64,000 nucleotides of DNA from assembly GCA_035373625.1 (NCBI GenBank), contig DAOSNS010000001.1, positions 354,927 through 418,926 on the forward strand, read 5' to 3'. Position 1 is the stretch's first letter. Each line of letters begins with the position of its first letter. Positions 7,251 to 14,998 of the stretch are shown one piece after another. The position numbers were made by a program, and so were the translations under genes. The DNA comes from DSWT01 sp035373625 (GTDB taxonomy: Bacteria; Chloroflexota; Anaerolineae; B4-G1; SLSP01). The notes under the pieces are model-generated. The model saw nothing but the letters and a program-made list of their open reading frames with translations. It did not search any database and was not told the DNA's origin.

Positions 7251-9719
7251 CTATTGGACTCTTACCCGCGTTAACACGACGGTTTTGGCAGGCATTTGCC
7301 CTTTTTCCCACACGATGGGTAAATGTTCCAGCGTGCCGGCCGCGTTCAGCCGGTAGATTGCCAGTTGCAGGTTATAAACGCCCGGCGGCGCATCGGCGGC
7401 AATGGTGAGCGTGCGCGATTCGTCAACGCGCTGTCCCATCTGCCATGAGGATGTCGGCGCTGCACCGTCCAGCGGCCAGGCGTCGGATTGGGCGGCCTTG
7501 CGCCATTGCTCATCAATGAGCTGTACGGAGATGGTGTAGTTGTCGTCCACGCGGGCTATGCAACGCCAGTGTAACGTCACACCGAGCGTCTCGCCACGTC
7601 TCACAAGCACATCGCTCAGCTCATAACCGGTGAGTGCGATCCCTTTGCCAAACTGTACCGTTGGCTGCTGCGTCGGCTCGCTGAGCCAGACATCCCCAAA
7701 GGTAATCGCGTCCCCTGCGGTGGTGAGAACGAAAGGCGCTTCAGCCTGTACCGGCAGTCGCGCGCCTGTGGCCGTCTCGTACATTCCCACGGCAAATGTC
7801 AGGCTGTCAGGCGCGTAGGCCAAGGCGGAAATGGGGATTTCGTAGTGCTCGATCCACGTGCGCCCCGGTTCGATCCACGTGGTTGATAACAAACCGCGTC
7901 CGGGGAACGTGTCGCGTTGCGCAATGATGCGCTCGCCTTTGCCCAGGACATGGATGAACAGACTGTGGTCGGTGGTCGTGGGCGCCAGCGCCGTCCATTG
8001 CAGCGTCAGGCTGACGGTTTCGCCGGGAGCGGTGTTGCGCCGGTCAATCTTGAAGCCATCCAGCCGCAGGACATTGCCGAAGTCCGCACGCAGGGGTGGG
8101 GTGGTCAGCGTAGCGCGTGTCGCCCGCGGAAGCGTATACGCCGGTACAATCCACGCCGGTAGCGCCGCCAGACACAAGACAAACAAAAACGCAGCAAGAA
8201 TTTTAGATTTCAGATTTTGGATTTTAGAGTTTGGGAAGCGGAAGCCTGGGATTAGCGACCTGCCATTTGCCATTTGCCATTTGCCATTCGCCATTGGCAA
8301 CGCCAACGCCAACGCCCACATCGGCATAGCGGAGAAAATCAGGCGGCCTTGCGATGACCACGTGACCGTCGCCCAGCGAATCCACGAGACGAAAACGGCG
8401 GCTGGCCAGGCCCACGCCAGCGCCCGCGCCGCAGTCTGTGCGTCCCAGGAAAAAGGCCAGAGATTGGAGATTGACGGATTGACTTTGAACTTTGGACTTT
8501 GGACTTTGGACTTTCGACTTACCGCCCACAACCCAAAACGCACAACCAGGCCGAGTGCTGCGAGAATGGCGAAGAGGTTGAGTATCGTGTAAACCCACGT
8601 CGGCATAGGAACGTTGAGGCCGCCAAAGTTGCCCCAATATCCGGCGGCGAAGGCGTATCGTTCGGCCCAAAGCTGTGCGAGATCTGCCGGGATGTCGCGG
8701 GTGCCCAGGACGGCATAGAAAGCATTCAGGCCAAGCCAATCCCCGTAGAGCCGAAAATTTCGATAGAACCACCAGCCGGAGATAGCGAGGGCGGGCAAGA
8801 AGACGAGGGCCAGGTTGCGTAAGGCGTGAAGGGCGATTTTGGGGAGTAGGGAGTATGGAGTAGGGAGTAGGGAGGGATGATTTTTGATTTTTGATTTTTG
8901 ATTTTCGATCTGCCGTTGGAGATTCTGCCATGCTTCCCAGGCAATCGTCGCCGCAGCAAACGGCAACAGCGCAATCGCACTCGCCTTCGTCAACAGTCCC
9001 AATCCAATCACCACCCCCAACGCCAAATAACTTTTGACTTTCGACTTCCGACTTTCGACTTCCGACTTTTGACTTTTGACTATCCTCACCATCATCAACA
9101 ACGCCAGCGAACATAACGGCACGACCAGGTTGTCGTTGTTCACCGAGGCGCTGATGAACATGTACATCGGCGTGAAGGCGTGAATGGCGGCGGCAATTAG
9201 CGCCAGGCCGGGGGATTGAGGGTAAAGTTCGCGCACAAGCGCCCATGTAAGGTAGACCGCCCACGTCCCCAGAAGCACAGAGAGGAGGCGCGCGATGTGC
9301 ACTGCCAGCACCGTACCGCGCCAGGGGAAACGCTCCAGGGCGGGATTGTGGACGACGAGGTTGGGATTGCTGCCATCGGGCGTGGCTTCGCCGGCAGCAA
9401 CATGGGGATTGAGATGCCGTACCTGTGCCAGATCACCGGTATCAATCCAGGCAGTCAGTGCGGCAGCTAAGGCGTAGTAGAGCGGCGGCTGACTGGCCTC
9501 CTGCCGCCAGGGGCCACTAGGTGCCCCCGGTTCAAGGGGCTGCACCGGCAGCGTCCAGTGCTCTGCGATGTGCTGTACCATTGGGTAGTGCCACACCTCA
9601 TCGGAGGCTTCAAAGATGGGAACGGCGGCACTGTAGAGCAGACCCAACACGGTAAAGCTGCAAAGGAGCAGGGCCAGGGCGGTGGGTGTTACGTTCTTGG
9701 TTGTCGTTAGCTTAGTCAA
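7251..9719 (-). CDS. polytopic membrane glycosyltransferase-like protein (GT39/ArnT-like), repeat-expanded
   Basis: 822 residues. The start is a TTG one base after the hicA stop with no clear ribosome site, so the N-terminus is uncertain. An N-terminal helix is followed by 'FEASDEVWHYPM', with the early acidic pair typical of polyprenyl-phosphate-sugar GT-C enzymes, then about ten membrane segments to residue ~520. The last ~300 residues form two beta-sandwich units ('LRLDGFKIDRR', 'ALTGYELSDV'), likely extracytoplasmic. Five short low-complexity stretches such as 'KSQKSEVESRKSKVKS', 'IENQKSKIKN' and 'ANGKWQMANG' come from heptamer DNA repeats and lie between membrane segments. Probably transfers a lipid-linked sugar outside the membrane; substrate unknown. 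Confidence 0.65.
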   Translation of the reverse strand: MTKLTTTKNVTPTALALLLCSFTVLGLLYSAAVPIFEASDEVWHYPMVQHIAEHWTLPVQPLEPGAPSGPWRQEASQPPLYYALAAALTAWIDTGDLAQVRHLNPHVAAGEATPDGSNPNLVVHNPALERFPWRGTVLAVHIARLLSVLLGTWAVYLTWALVRELYPQSPGLALIAAAIHAFTPMYMFISASVNNDNLVVPLCSLALLMMVRIVKSQKSEVESRKSKVKSYLALGVVIGLGLLTKASAIALLPFAAATIAWEAWQNLQRQIENQKSKIKNHPSLLPTPYSLLPKIALHALRNLALVFLPALAISGWWFYRNFRLYGDWLGLNAFYAVLGTRDIPADLAQLWAERYAFAAGYWGNFGGLNVPMPTWVYTILNLFAILAALGLVVRFGLWAVSRKSKVQSPKFKVNPSISNLWPFSWDAQTAARALAWAWPAAVFVSWIRWATVTWSSQGRLIFSAMPMWALALALPMANGKWQMANGRSLIPGFRFPNSKIQNLKSKILAAFLFVLCLAALPAWIVPAYTLPRATRATLTTPPLRADFGNVLRLDGFKIDRRNTAPGETVSLTLQWTALAPTTTDHSLFIHVLGKGERIIAQRDTFPGRGLLSTTWIEPGRTWIEHYEIPISALAYAPDSLTFAVGMYETATGARLPVQAEAPFVLTTAGDAITFGDVWLSEPTQQPTVQFGKGIALTGYELSDVLVRRGETLGVTLHWRCIARVDDNYTISVQLIDEQWRKAAQSDAWPLDGAAPTSSWQMGQRVDESRTLTIAADAPPGVYNLQLAIYRLNAAGTLEHLPIVWEKGQMPAKTVVLTRVRVQ
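8201..8235. repeat. heptamer array, unit TTTTAGA, inside a coding region
   Basis: Five degenerate units of exactly 7 bp (TTTTAGA, TTTCAGA, TTTTGGA, TTTTAGA, GTTTGGG). On the minus strand they encode the low-complexity 'NSKIQNLKSKI' stretch of the membrane protein. Confidence 0.85.
8262..8296. repeat. heptamer array, unit GCCATTT, inside a coding region
   Basis: Five 7-bp units, the first three identical (GCCATTT), then GCCATTC and GCCATTG. They are followed by a short GCCAAC run. Translated on the minus strand as repeated 'ANGKWQM'. Confidence 0.9.
8479..8520. repeat. heptamer array, unit TGGACTT, inside a coding region
   Basis: Six 7-bp units (TTGACTT, TGAACTT, TGGACTT three times, TCGACTT). 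Translated on the minus strand as the 'KSKVQSPKFKV' stretch between membrane segments. Confidence 0.9.
8841..8909. repeat. two adjoining heptamer arrays, units GGGAGTA and GATTTTT
   Basis: About five units of GGGAGTA/TGGAGTA (8841-8876) run directly into four units of GATTTTT/GATTTTC (8882-8909). Both have period 7. Together they encode the 'QKSKIKNHPSLLPTPYSLLP' stretch on the minus strand. Confidence 0.9.
9031..9081. repeat. heptamer array, unit TCGACTT/CCGACTT/TTGACTT
   Basis: Seven 7-bp units with the constant core GACTT and variable first two bases. It encodes 'KSQKSEVESRKSKVKS' on the minus strand. The core is shared with the array at 8479-8520. Confidence 0.9.
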
Positions 9720-9720
9720 C

Positions 9721-9948
9721 TTAATCAGCCAGCAATTTGAAATACTCTTCCCTTGAAATCCCGGCAGTTTTCAGATTGTTACGGATGATCGATACCGGAA
9801 CTTCGTCGTAGGTTGGAATAACCAATGGACGGGCAATACCGGCTTTTACGTAGGAGCGATGGCTGCCTTGCTGGCGCGCAAAGCGAAAACCGGCCGCCAG
9901 AAAGACTTTTTCCAGTTTACGCCAGTGTACAGGTGTGAGTTTGGGCAT
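9721..9948 (-). CDS. hicA: HicA-family mRNA interferase toxin
   Basis: 75 residues with the small dsRNA-binding-like HicA fold: 'WRKLEKVFLAAGF' helix, then 'RQQGSHRSYVKAG' with the conserved catalytic His30, then 'LVIPTYDEVPVSIIRNNLKTAGIS'. HicA toxins cleave mRNA and are neutralised by HicB. It starts one base after the stop of the partner gene, so the pair is translationally coupled in the order antitoxin-toxin. The pair sits inside a glycosyltransferase operon. Confidence 0.88.
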   Translation of the reverse strand: MPKLTPVHWRKLEKVFLAAGFRFARQQGSHRSYVKAGIARPLVIPTYDEVPVSIIRNNLKTAGISREEYFKLLAD

Positions 9949-9949
9949 T

Positions 9950-10237
9950 TCAAGCCCCTATTGCTGCTAAATGATGCTCAATGGCAATCCAGCGAGGACT
10001 GACCCACCTGCCTTGCTTAAACGCATAACCGGCTTCTTCCAATACCTCTTCTAGTGTTCCAATTTCATTGGCTGTGGTCAAGAATAATTGGACGGCTTCC
10101 TCGACAGCCCGGCGTGCGGCAGCTGGTGTGTTGCCTGCACTCATCACATCCAAAGGCATCGCGTGCGCTATATAGTGCGCACCTTCTTGCCAAATTTGCA
10201 CCGTATAATCTATTTCAAATTTCATGACTGATTGCAT
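9950..10237 (-). CDS. hicB: HicB-family antitoxin
   Basis: 95 residues from the ATG at 10237, with AAAGGAG 8-9 nt upstream; a second ATG at 10225 is possible. 'MKFEIDYTVQIWQEGAHYIA' is the usual HicB N-terminus, and 'TPAAARRAVEEAVQLFL' matches the family's 'A..NL.EAL..YL' helix of the partial RNase H fold. A C-terminal DNA-binding domain is not evident; the last ~25 residues are basic and aromatic. It overlaps the 3' end of the upstream GT4 gene by 23 bp and precedes hicA by one base. It should bind and neutralise HicA and may autoregulate the operon. Confidence 0.82.
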   Translation of the reverse strand: MQSVMKFEIDYTVQIWQEGAHYIAHAMPLDVMSAGNTPAAARRAVEEAVQLFLTTANEIGTLEEVLEEAGYAFKQGRWVSPRWIAIEHHLAAIGA

Positions 10238-11447
10238 GGCTTTGTGCTCCTTTTCTTTTCTTCCGGTCTGTTTGACCGCACAATGTGCGGAAAAATTCCA
10301 CCGTGCGCACGGCGATCCGTTCCCACGAGAACTCTTGCGATAATTGTGCGGCTTGTTGTCCCAACGATACCCGCATCTGCGGATCCGCCCACAGCGTCTG
10401 GATGGCTTCGACCAATGCAGCGGGATCATCGGGAGGAACGAGGATGATGTTGACCCCATTTTGGAGCTGTGGCGTCTCTGTCTGTGGTGTGGTGGTGACG
10501 ATGGCCTTGCCGTGCGCCAGCGCCGCGTGGAGCGTGCCGTGACGCAAACTCGCGCCGTTGCGGTAGGGGAGGGCGCATAAATCCACGGCCAGCAGCGCAG
10601 CGGAGACTTCCGGTGGTGTGGTGAAGCCGGTGTGATGGACATACGGCCCCAGTTCCATCTGCTCGATGAGCCTGTCAATCTCATCGGCATAGCGTGCATT
10701 GGTGCTGTCGCTCGACCCGGTACGTCCCCCGATAAACAGCAGACGCGCCGGCACACCGCGTTCCCGTAACCGCTTCAGGGCTTCGATCAAAGTCTCGACG
10801 CCTTTGGCGCGGTTCAAGAAACCAAAAAAACCGATCAGCAACTCTTCTGGGTTGAAGCCATGCTCGTTGCGCCATGCCGCGCGATCGTATCCGGCAGGCG
10901 GATCGGGGGCGATGTTGCTGCCGATGGGAATCAGGCGTAACGGCGGTAGCGCGTCTCCCAGGTCTTCGGTGAGCCGGTTATAGTCGTCACCGTTGGTGAC
11001 GATGATGCCGTCTGCATGTTGCGCCAACTGTCGCACGGCCCACCGGCGCAGTGGCCCGGCCTTGGGGAACAGATAAGGTGGCAACAGATCGTGGCAGGTG
11101 ACTACAATGGGTGCGTTGCGTCGCCGTCTGTGCGCGCGTGGATAGAAGTTGATTCCTGCGCGCATCTGGTACGCCGCCGCCTGATATTGAATGTTGACGA
11201 TGTCGGGTGCCAATCTGGTGATCCAGTCGGTCAGGTGCGCATGTACGCCTGTTCCCCAATCGGGGATTTCGCGGTAGATGGTTAACCCATCTTCCTGGAC
11301 AGGGCTAGGCTGTCGGTCGTTCATCCGCGTCGTCAGGATGTGAACTTCATGGCCTGCCTCTTGAAGCGCCAACCCTAACTCGTGCGTAAAGTCTCCCACG
11401 CCCCCCTGTAATGGGGGATATTCTCCGGTAATGATTCCAATGCGCAT
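10215..11447 (-). CDS. GT4-family glycosyltransferase
   Basis: 410 residues, GT-B fold. N-terminal 'GIITGEYPPLQGGVGDFTHELG' contains the glycine-rich acceptor-side loop of GT4 enzymes. The C-terminal half has 'IGFFGFLNRAKGVETLIEAL' with the nucleotide-sugar-binding Arg/Lys, and 'LPYRNGASLRHGTLHAALAHG', where the usual EX7E motif is degenerate (the first Glu reads as Asn-Gly). Cytosolic, retaining; likely builds a surface glycan or glycolipid with the membrane enzymes on either side. The end overlaps hicB by 23 bp. Its last ~15 residues are charged and resemble read-through sequence. Confidence 0.85.
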   Translation of the reverse strand: MRIGIITGEYPPLQGGVGDFTHELGLALQEAGHEVHILTTRMNDRQPSPVQEDGLTIYREIPDWGTGVHAHLTDWITRLAPDIVNIQYQAAAYQMRAGINFYPRAHRRRRNAPIVVTCHDLLPPYLFPKAGPLRRWAVRQLAQHADGIIVTNGDDYNRLTEDLGDALPPLRLIPIGSNIAPDPPAGYDRAAWRNEHGFNPEELLIGFFGFLNRAKGVETLIEALKRLRERGVPARLLFIGGRTGSSDSTNARYADEIDRLIEQMELGPYVHHTGFTTPPEVSAALLAVDLCALPYRNGASLRHGTLHAALAHGKAIVTTTPQTETPQLQNGVNIILVPPDDPAALVEAIQTLWADPQMRVSLGQQAAQLSQEFSWERIAVRTVEFFRTLCGQTDRKKRKGAQSHAISHEI

Positions 11448-11469
11448 GTCTCAACTTCTCCGGATTAGA

Positions 11470-11577
11470 AATGAGTAACGAGCAAAGAGTAATGAGCAAT
11501 GAGTATAATCTGTCCTGAAATGCACTTTGCTGATTTGCCGATTTGCTGATTCTTTGATTCTTCTATTCGCCGACTCG
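11470..11577. repeat. intergenic heptamer and octamer arrays
   Basis: Two arrays fill the gap before the GT4 gene. 11473-11507 has five GAGTAAC/GAGCAAA-type heptamers. 11529-11577 has six octamers drifting from TTTGCTGA to TTCGCCGA. The last octamers run into the final codons (RVGE) of the gene ending at 11563. A TATAAT at 11511 is on the wrong strand for any gene. Confidence 0.8.
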
Positions 11578-13509
11578 TATTGTACCCGGCAACCGGAAAA
11601 AGTCACCCTCGCCGCCGGCCGTAACGGGCAGCCGTGTCAGGGTCGGCAGGTAGTAGAAGCCGACGCGCACCGTATAGTCGCCTGTGGGTGTGTGTGCAGG
11701 AATGGCAATGGGGTGGACATCTTCAACGACTTCTCCCGGTAACCAGCACGATGTCGGCAACGTATTTGCGACGGGCATACTATCGTCCTGCGCTTGCAAC
11801 ACGCCGTCTCTGTCAATCAAATGCACGAAGACCGTATAGGGCAGGTCGGGGCGTTCGCGCGCTTGCCAGTACAGTGTGACGTTAACTGTCGCGCCCGGCG
11901 TCGTCTGCGCTGGTTCAACGGCATAGCCGGTGAGGTGAATATCCCGGTCGAACGTCACCGCTAACGGCGTGGTAATGGTCGGATTCCCCGGCTGACGTGG
12001 GATGTACCCCGGCATCCCGGTAGGGCTAACGCGCAAGAAGAGTGACATCCACAGGTTTTGGAGTGCCATCAGGCCGACAATCTTCGCGTAGTGAGAGTGC
12101 CGTGGCTCGCCGGATTCACGTTGCAATCCCAACGCTGCGGTCACGACCATCCCTGTCATCCACAACATCCACAGGCGTCCCACTTCTCCCGGTGATACGC
12201 CCGCGACGTTGATGGCAAGCAGGGTGGCCGAGACGACGAGTGCGGGCAGTCCGGCAAGCATCTCTTGTCGCCGCCAAGCCTTTTTCCAGGTGCGTGTGGC
12301 TTCTACCACAAACCACACACCGACCGGCACGCCGACAAATACCAGGATGTCATAGACGTTGTAGAAAAGCCATCGCCCATAGCTGTAGGTGGCGCGCAAT
12401 GCAGTTTGCATCCCCCCGGTAATCGCCAGCAAATCCCAAAAAGCTACGCCGGTGGTCAGATGGAACACCCCCCAAACACTGTACCCGCCGAGGATCAATG
12501 CCATCCAGCCGCGCCATGCCCGCCAGAGCGCGCATGAACCTTGCCGCCACAGATAGAAGGCCGCGTAGAGTGCCATCCCCGGCGCCAACGGCGCATTGCC
12601 AAAACTACAAAATGAGGCCACTGAGACGACCAGACCGGCGAGGAACCACAAATGCGGCTTGTTCTCGCTCAAGCCGCGATGAAGCAGCGCGAAGGCTGTT
12701 GCGGCGTAAAACGGGTAAAGGCTGTCCCAACGCATGGTAAACAGCGAGATCGCCGGGACGAGGGCGAACAGGCTTGCCGTCCGCCAGCCGGTTCGCGGGT
12801 CGCCCAGGCGTTTGGCCCATGCGTAGAGGGGGATGATGGTCAACCCGCTCAGCAGCGGCAGGCTCATTTGCCCAAGTGCGGCAGCAATGGACGCATCGGG
12901 CAGCGTAACGAAAGCAAGATCGGCGCAATTGTAGCCGCGTAGCCAATGGGCGACGGTGTGCGCCAGGCCAGGCAGCGCTTCGAACCCCTTCCGCCAGAGC
13001 CATAGATAAAGGATGTTGCCCGGTGGATGGGTTGTGAGGTGCTCGAAGACATCATCCATTGCCCGCATCTGCGCCGGATAGGTGCGCAGGTATTCGCTTA
13101 ACGATTCGATGGAGATGGCGATTTGCCAGAAACCGTTGTGGGGTCCGATGGTGCGATAAAGGTAGAACTCGATGGGGTAGCGATAATGAATGAACTTGAG
13201 TAGCACTTGTATTAACGGGATCATGACCATAAGGAAACCCAGTGCCATAGTGCGTTGCCGACGGCTTAAAGCATTCCAACGTCTGTCCAGTCCAATGCTG
13301 ACGGCAGCGGTGAGCGTCAGCGCGATGATGGCGGGCGGCCAACGGGGTAGCGTAACCGGTGAGGGGGGACGCCCGGCCCACGTCCACTCACCGGGCACGC
13401 CGAAGAAACTTTCCGCTGGGCGGAGGGTGAGGATCGCCAGGTAAATGACGGTCAACAGGACAGCCCATCTTGTCGGATGGCTCAGGGCATGCTTGAGCTT
13501 TTGAATCAT
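11563..13509 (-). CDS. polytopic membrane protein, glycosyltransferase-like, with C-terminal beta-sandwich
   Basis: 648 residues with about 10-12 hydrophobic segments between residues 15 and 480 and a cytoplasmic basic N-terminus. 'DDVFEHLTTHPPGNILYLW' resembles the catalytic-loop region of GT-C enzymes. The last ~150 residues ('DIHLTGYAVEPAQTTPGATV' onward) form a beta-sandwich closely similar to the C-terminal units of the 7251-9719 protein, including 'VFVHLIDRDG' beside 'LFIHVLGKGE'. Likely a surface polysaccharide or lipid-glycan glycosyltransferase whose sandwich lies outside the membrane. Exact family not recognised. Probably the first gene of the operon that runs down to 7251. Confidence 0.6.
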   Translation of the reverse strand: MIQKLKHALSHPTRWAVLLTVIYLAILTLRPAESFFGVPGEWTWAGRPPSPVTLPRWPPAIIALTLTAAVSIGLDRRWNALSRRQRTMALGFLMVMIPLIQVLLKFIHYRYPIEFYLYRTIGPHNGFWQIAISIESLSEYLRTYPAQMRAMDDVFEHLTTHPPGNILYLWLWRKGFEALPGLAHTVAHWLRGYNCADLAFVTLPDASIAAALGQMSLPLLSGLTIIPLYAWAKRLGDPRTGWRTASLFALVPAISLFTMRWDSLYPFYAATAFALLHRGLSENKPHLWFLAGLVVSVASFCSFGNAPLAPGMALYAAFYLWRQGSCALWRAWRGWMALILGGYSVWGVFHLTTGVAFWDLLAITGGMQTALRATYSYGRWLFYNVYDILVFVGVPVGVWFVVEATRTWKKAWRRQEMLAGLPALVVSATLLAINVAGVSPGEVGRLWMLWMTGMVVTAALGLQRESGEPRHSHYAKIVGLMALQNLWMSLFLRVSPTGMPGYIPRQPGNPTITTPLAVTFDRDIHLTGYAVEPAQTTPGATVNVTLYWQARERPDLPYTVFVHLIDRDGVLQAQDDSMPVANTLPTSCWLPGEVVEDVHPIAIPAHTPTGDYTVRVGFYYLPTLTRLPVTAGGEGDFFRLPGTIRVGE

Positions 13510-13558
13510 AGCTGCTATTTTATCGGAAAATGCCGTGAAATCCAGTGTCGCCGGTGGT

Positions 13559-13587
13559 TTGTCTCATCCTGCACTTGCTGCTATAAT
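13559..13587 (+). promoter_or_regulatory. sigma-70-type promoter of the flavodiiron gene
   Basis: TTGTCT (13559-13564) and a perfect TATAAT (13582-13587) with a 17-bp spacer. The resulting leader is ~140 nt and includes short repeats CAACGGATC/AAACGGATT (13616-13634) and GTGAGCTG/GCGAGCTG (13662-13680). Together with the promoter this accounts for the 226-bp gap. Confidence 0.7.
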
Positions 13588-13735
13588 GGCTTTGAGCGGT
13601 TGGAAGAAAACTTTGTCAACGGATCAAACGGATTTTTAATTTACATATCATAGGATTGGCAGTGAGCTGGCGAGCTGGCACTACAATGAACGTCCTACCA
13701 TGCCAATGTTCAAACGATTTTTTTGAGGAGGAACT

Positions 13736-14929
13736 ATGCCTGCCGTTAACATCAAACCTGGAATTTACTGGATTGGCGTCAATGACCGAACCACTGATCT
13801 CTTCGAGGGCCTCTGGCCCATCACCAGCGAGGGCGTTTCTTACAACGCTTACGTGATTGATGATGAAAAGAAGGTCCTTGTGGATGCGGCGAAAGACATT
13901 AAGAGCGACGCGCTGCTCGATCAAATCGCCGAGGTCTTCGATCCGTCGCTGCTGGACTACGTCGTGGTCAACCACATGGAGCCGGATCATACGGGCGTGC
14001 TGCGCACCCTGCGTCGCATTGCCCCCAAAGTCACCTTCCTCTGCACCAGCCGCGCCGTGAAGATGCTGGAGAGCTATTACCAGGTGACCGACAATGTGCA
14101 CGCGGTTGAAGATGGTGAGACGCTGGATCTCGGTGTGCATCAGTTGCAGTTCCACATCGCGCCGATGGTGCACTGGCCCGAAACGATGGTGACTTACGAG
14201 ACCACACAGAAAGTGCTGTTCTCCTGCGATGCTTTTGGCGGTTATGGCGCGTTGCAAGGCGCGATCTTCGACGATCAATGCACGGCGCTCGATTTTTATG
14301 AGAAAGAAGCCTTGCGCTATTACGCCAATATCGTGGCTTTGTTCCCCAAGCCGGTGCTCAAGGCCATCGAAAAACTGTCCGGCATCCCCATTGACGTGGT
14401 TGCACCGTCGCACGGATTGCTCTGGCGCAAGAATCCGGGGCGCATCATCGAACTGTATCAGAAGTGGGCCAACTACGCGCTCGAAGGCCCTGAGCCGGGG
14501 GTAACGCTCCTCTACGGCACGATGTACGGCAACACCGAAAAAATGGTGGACGCCGTCGCGTCCGGTGTCGCGCGTGCCGGCATGCCCCTGAACATCTTCG
14601 ATGTGCGCCATATCAACGTCAGCTACATTCTGCCTTCTGTCTATACACGCAGCGGCGTATTGATCGGTGCGCCGACTTATGAAGGTGAACTCTTCCCACT
14701 GATGGCGCATGTGTTGGACATGCTCAACCGCAAGCGCATCCAGAACCGCAAACTGGCCTATTTCGGCAGTTTCGGCTGGAGCGGAGGGGCGCGCCGTGAG
14801 ATTGCGCAATGGGCGGAGAAGCTCAAGTGGGAGCTGGTGGAAGCCTGGGAGTATCCCGGTGGCTCGACTTACCAGGATTTGCTCAAGGGTGAGGAACTGG
14901 GCTACAATTTTGCCCAATCACTGAAGTAG
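13736..14929 (+). CDS. flavodiiron protein (A-type flavoprotein), O2/NO reductase
   Basis: 397 residues with GAGGAGG before the ATG. The N-terminal metallo-beta-lactamase-like domain (1-250) keeps every di-iron ligand: 'NHMEPDHTG' gives His80, Glu82, Asp84 and His85; His146 ('MVHWPETM'), Asp165 ('SCDAFGGYG') and His226 ('SHGLLW'). The flavodoxin domain (255-397) carries the FMN loop 'LYGTMYGNTEKM'. Such enzymes reduce O2 to water or NO to N2O with electrons from rubredoxin or a reductase. No rubredoxin domain is fused or adjacent. Suggests an anaerobe or microaerophile that detoxifies oxygen. Monocistronic, behind a strong promoter. Confidence 0.96.
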   Translation: MPAVNIKPGIYWIGVNDRTTDLFEGLWPITSEGVSYNAYVIDDEKKVLVDAAKDIKSDALLDQIAEVFDPSLLDYVVVNHMEPDHTGVLRTLRRIAPKVTFLCTSRAVKMLESYYQVTDNVHAVEDGETLDLGVHQLQFHIAPMVHWPETMVTYETTQKVLFSCDAFGGYGALQGAIFDDQCTALDFYEKEALRYYANIVALFPKPVLKAIEKLSGIPIDVVAPSHGLLWRKNPGRIIELYQKWANYALEGPEPGVTLLYGTMYGNTEKMVDAVASGVARAGMPLNIFDVRHINVSYILPSVYTRSGVLIGAPTYEGELFPLMAHVLDMLNRKRIQNRKLAYFGSFGWSGGARREIAQWAEKLKWELVEAWEYPGGSTYQDLLKGEELGYNFAQSLK

Positions 14930-14942
14930 TGCGCGTCAGCAC

Positions 14943-14998
14943 GTTGAACCGTTAGAACGTTCAAGCGTTCCAACACCATCAACGTACCAACGCGCTAA
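14943..14998. repeat. octamer array of GTTNNAAC words
   Basis: About seven units of period 8 (GTTGAACC, GTTAGAAC, GTTCAAGC, GTTCCAAC and relatives) fill the gap between two convergent genes and touch the stop codon at 14995. The embedded TTGAAC/GTTCAA can form a short hairpin. Similar ACGTTGGAACGTT words occur at 33413-33430 and 59033-59055. Confidence 0.75.

Noticed and set aside
10238..10756. Upstream extension of the hicB frame to 268 codons
   Set aside because: The extra part overlaps the GT4 gene in another frame and is Arg/Ser-rich noise; the HicB fold starts at the ATG at 10237 with a good ribosome site.
11511..11516. TATAAT on the plus strand
   Set aside because: It reads into the 3' end of a minus-strand gene with no plus-strand gene downstream, and arises within the GAGTAAC-type repeat.
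13616..14917. 433-codon minus-strand frame
   Set aside because: Antisense to the flavodiiron gene, which has all metal ligands, a promoter and a ribosome site.
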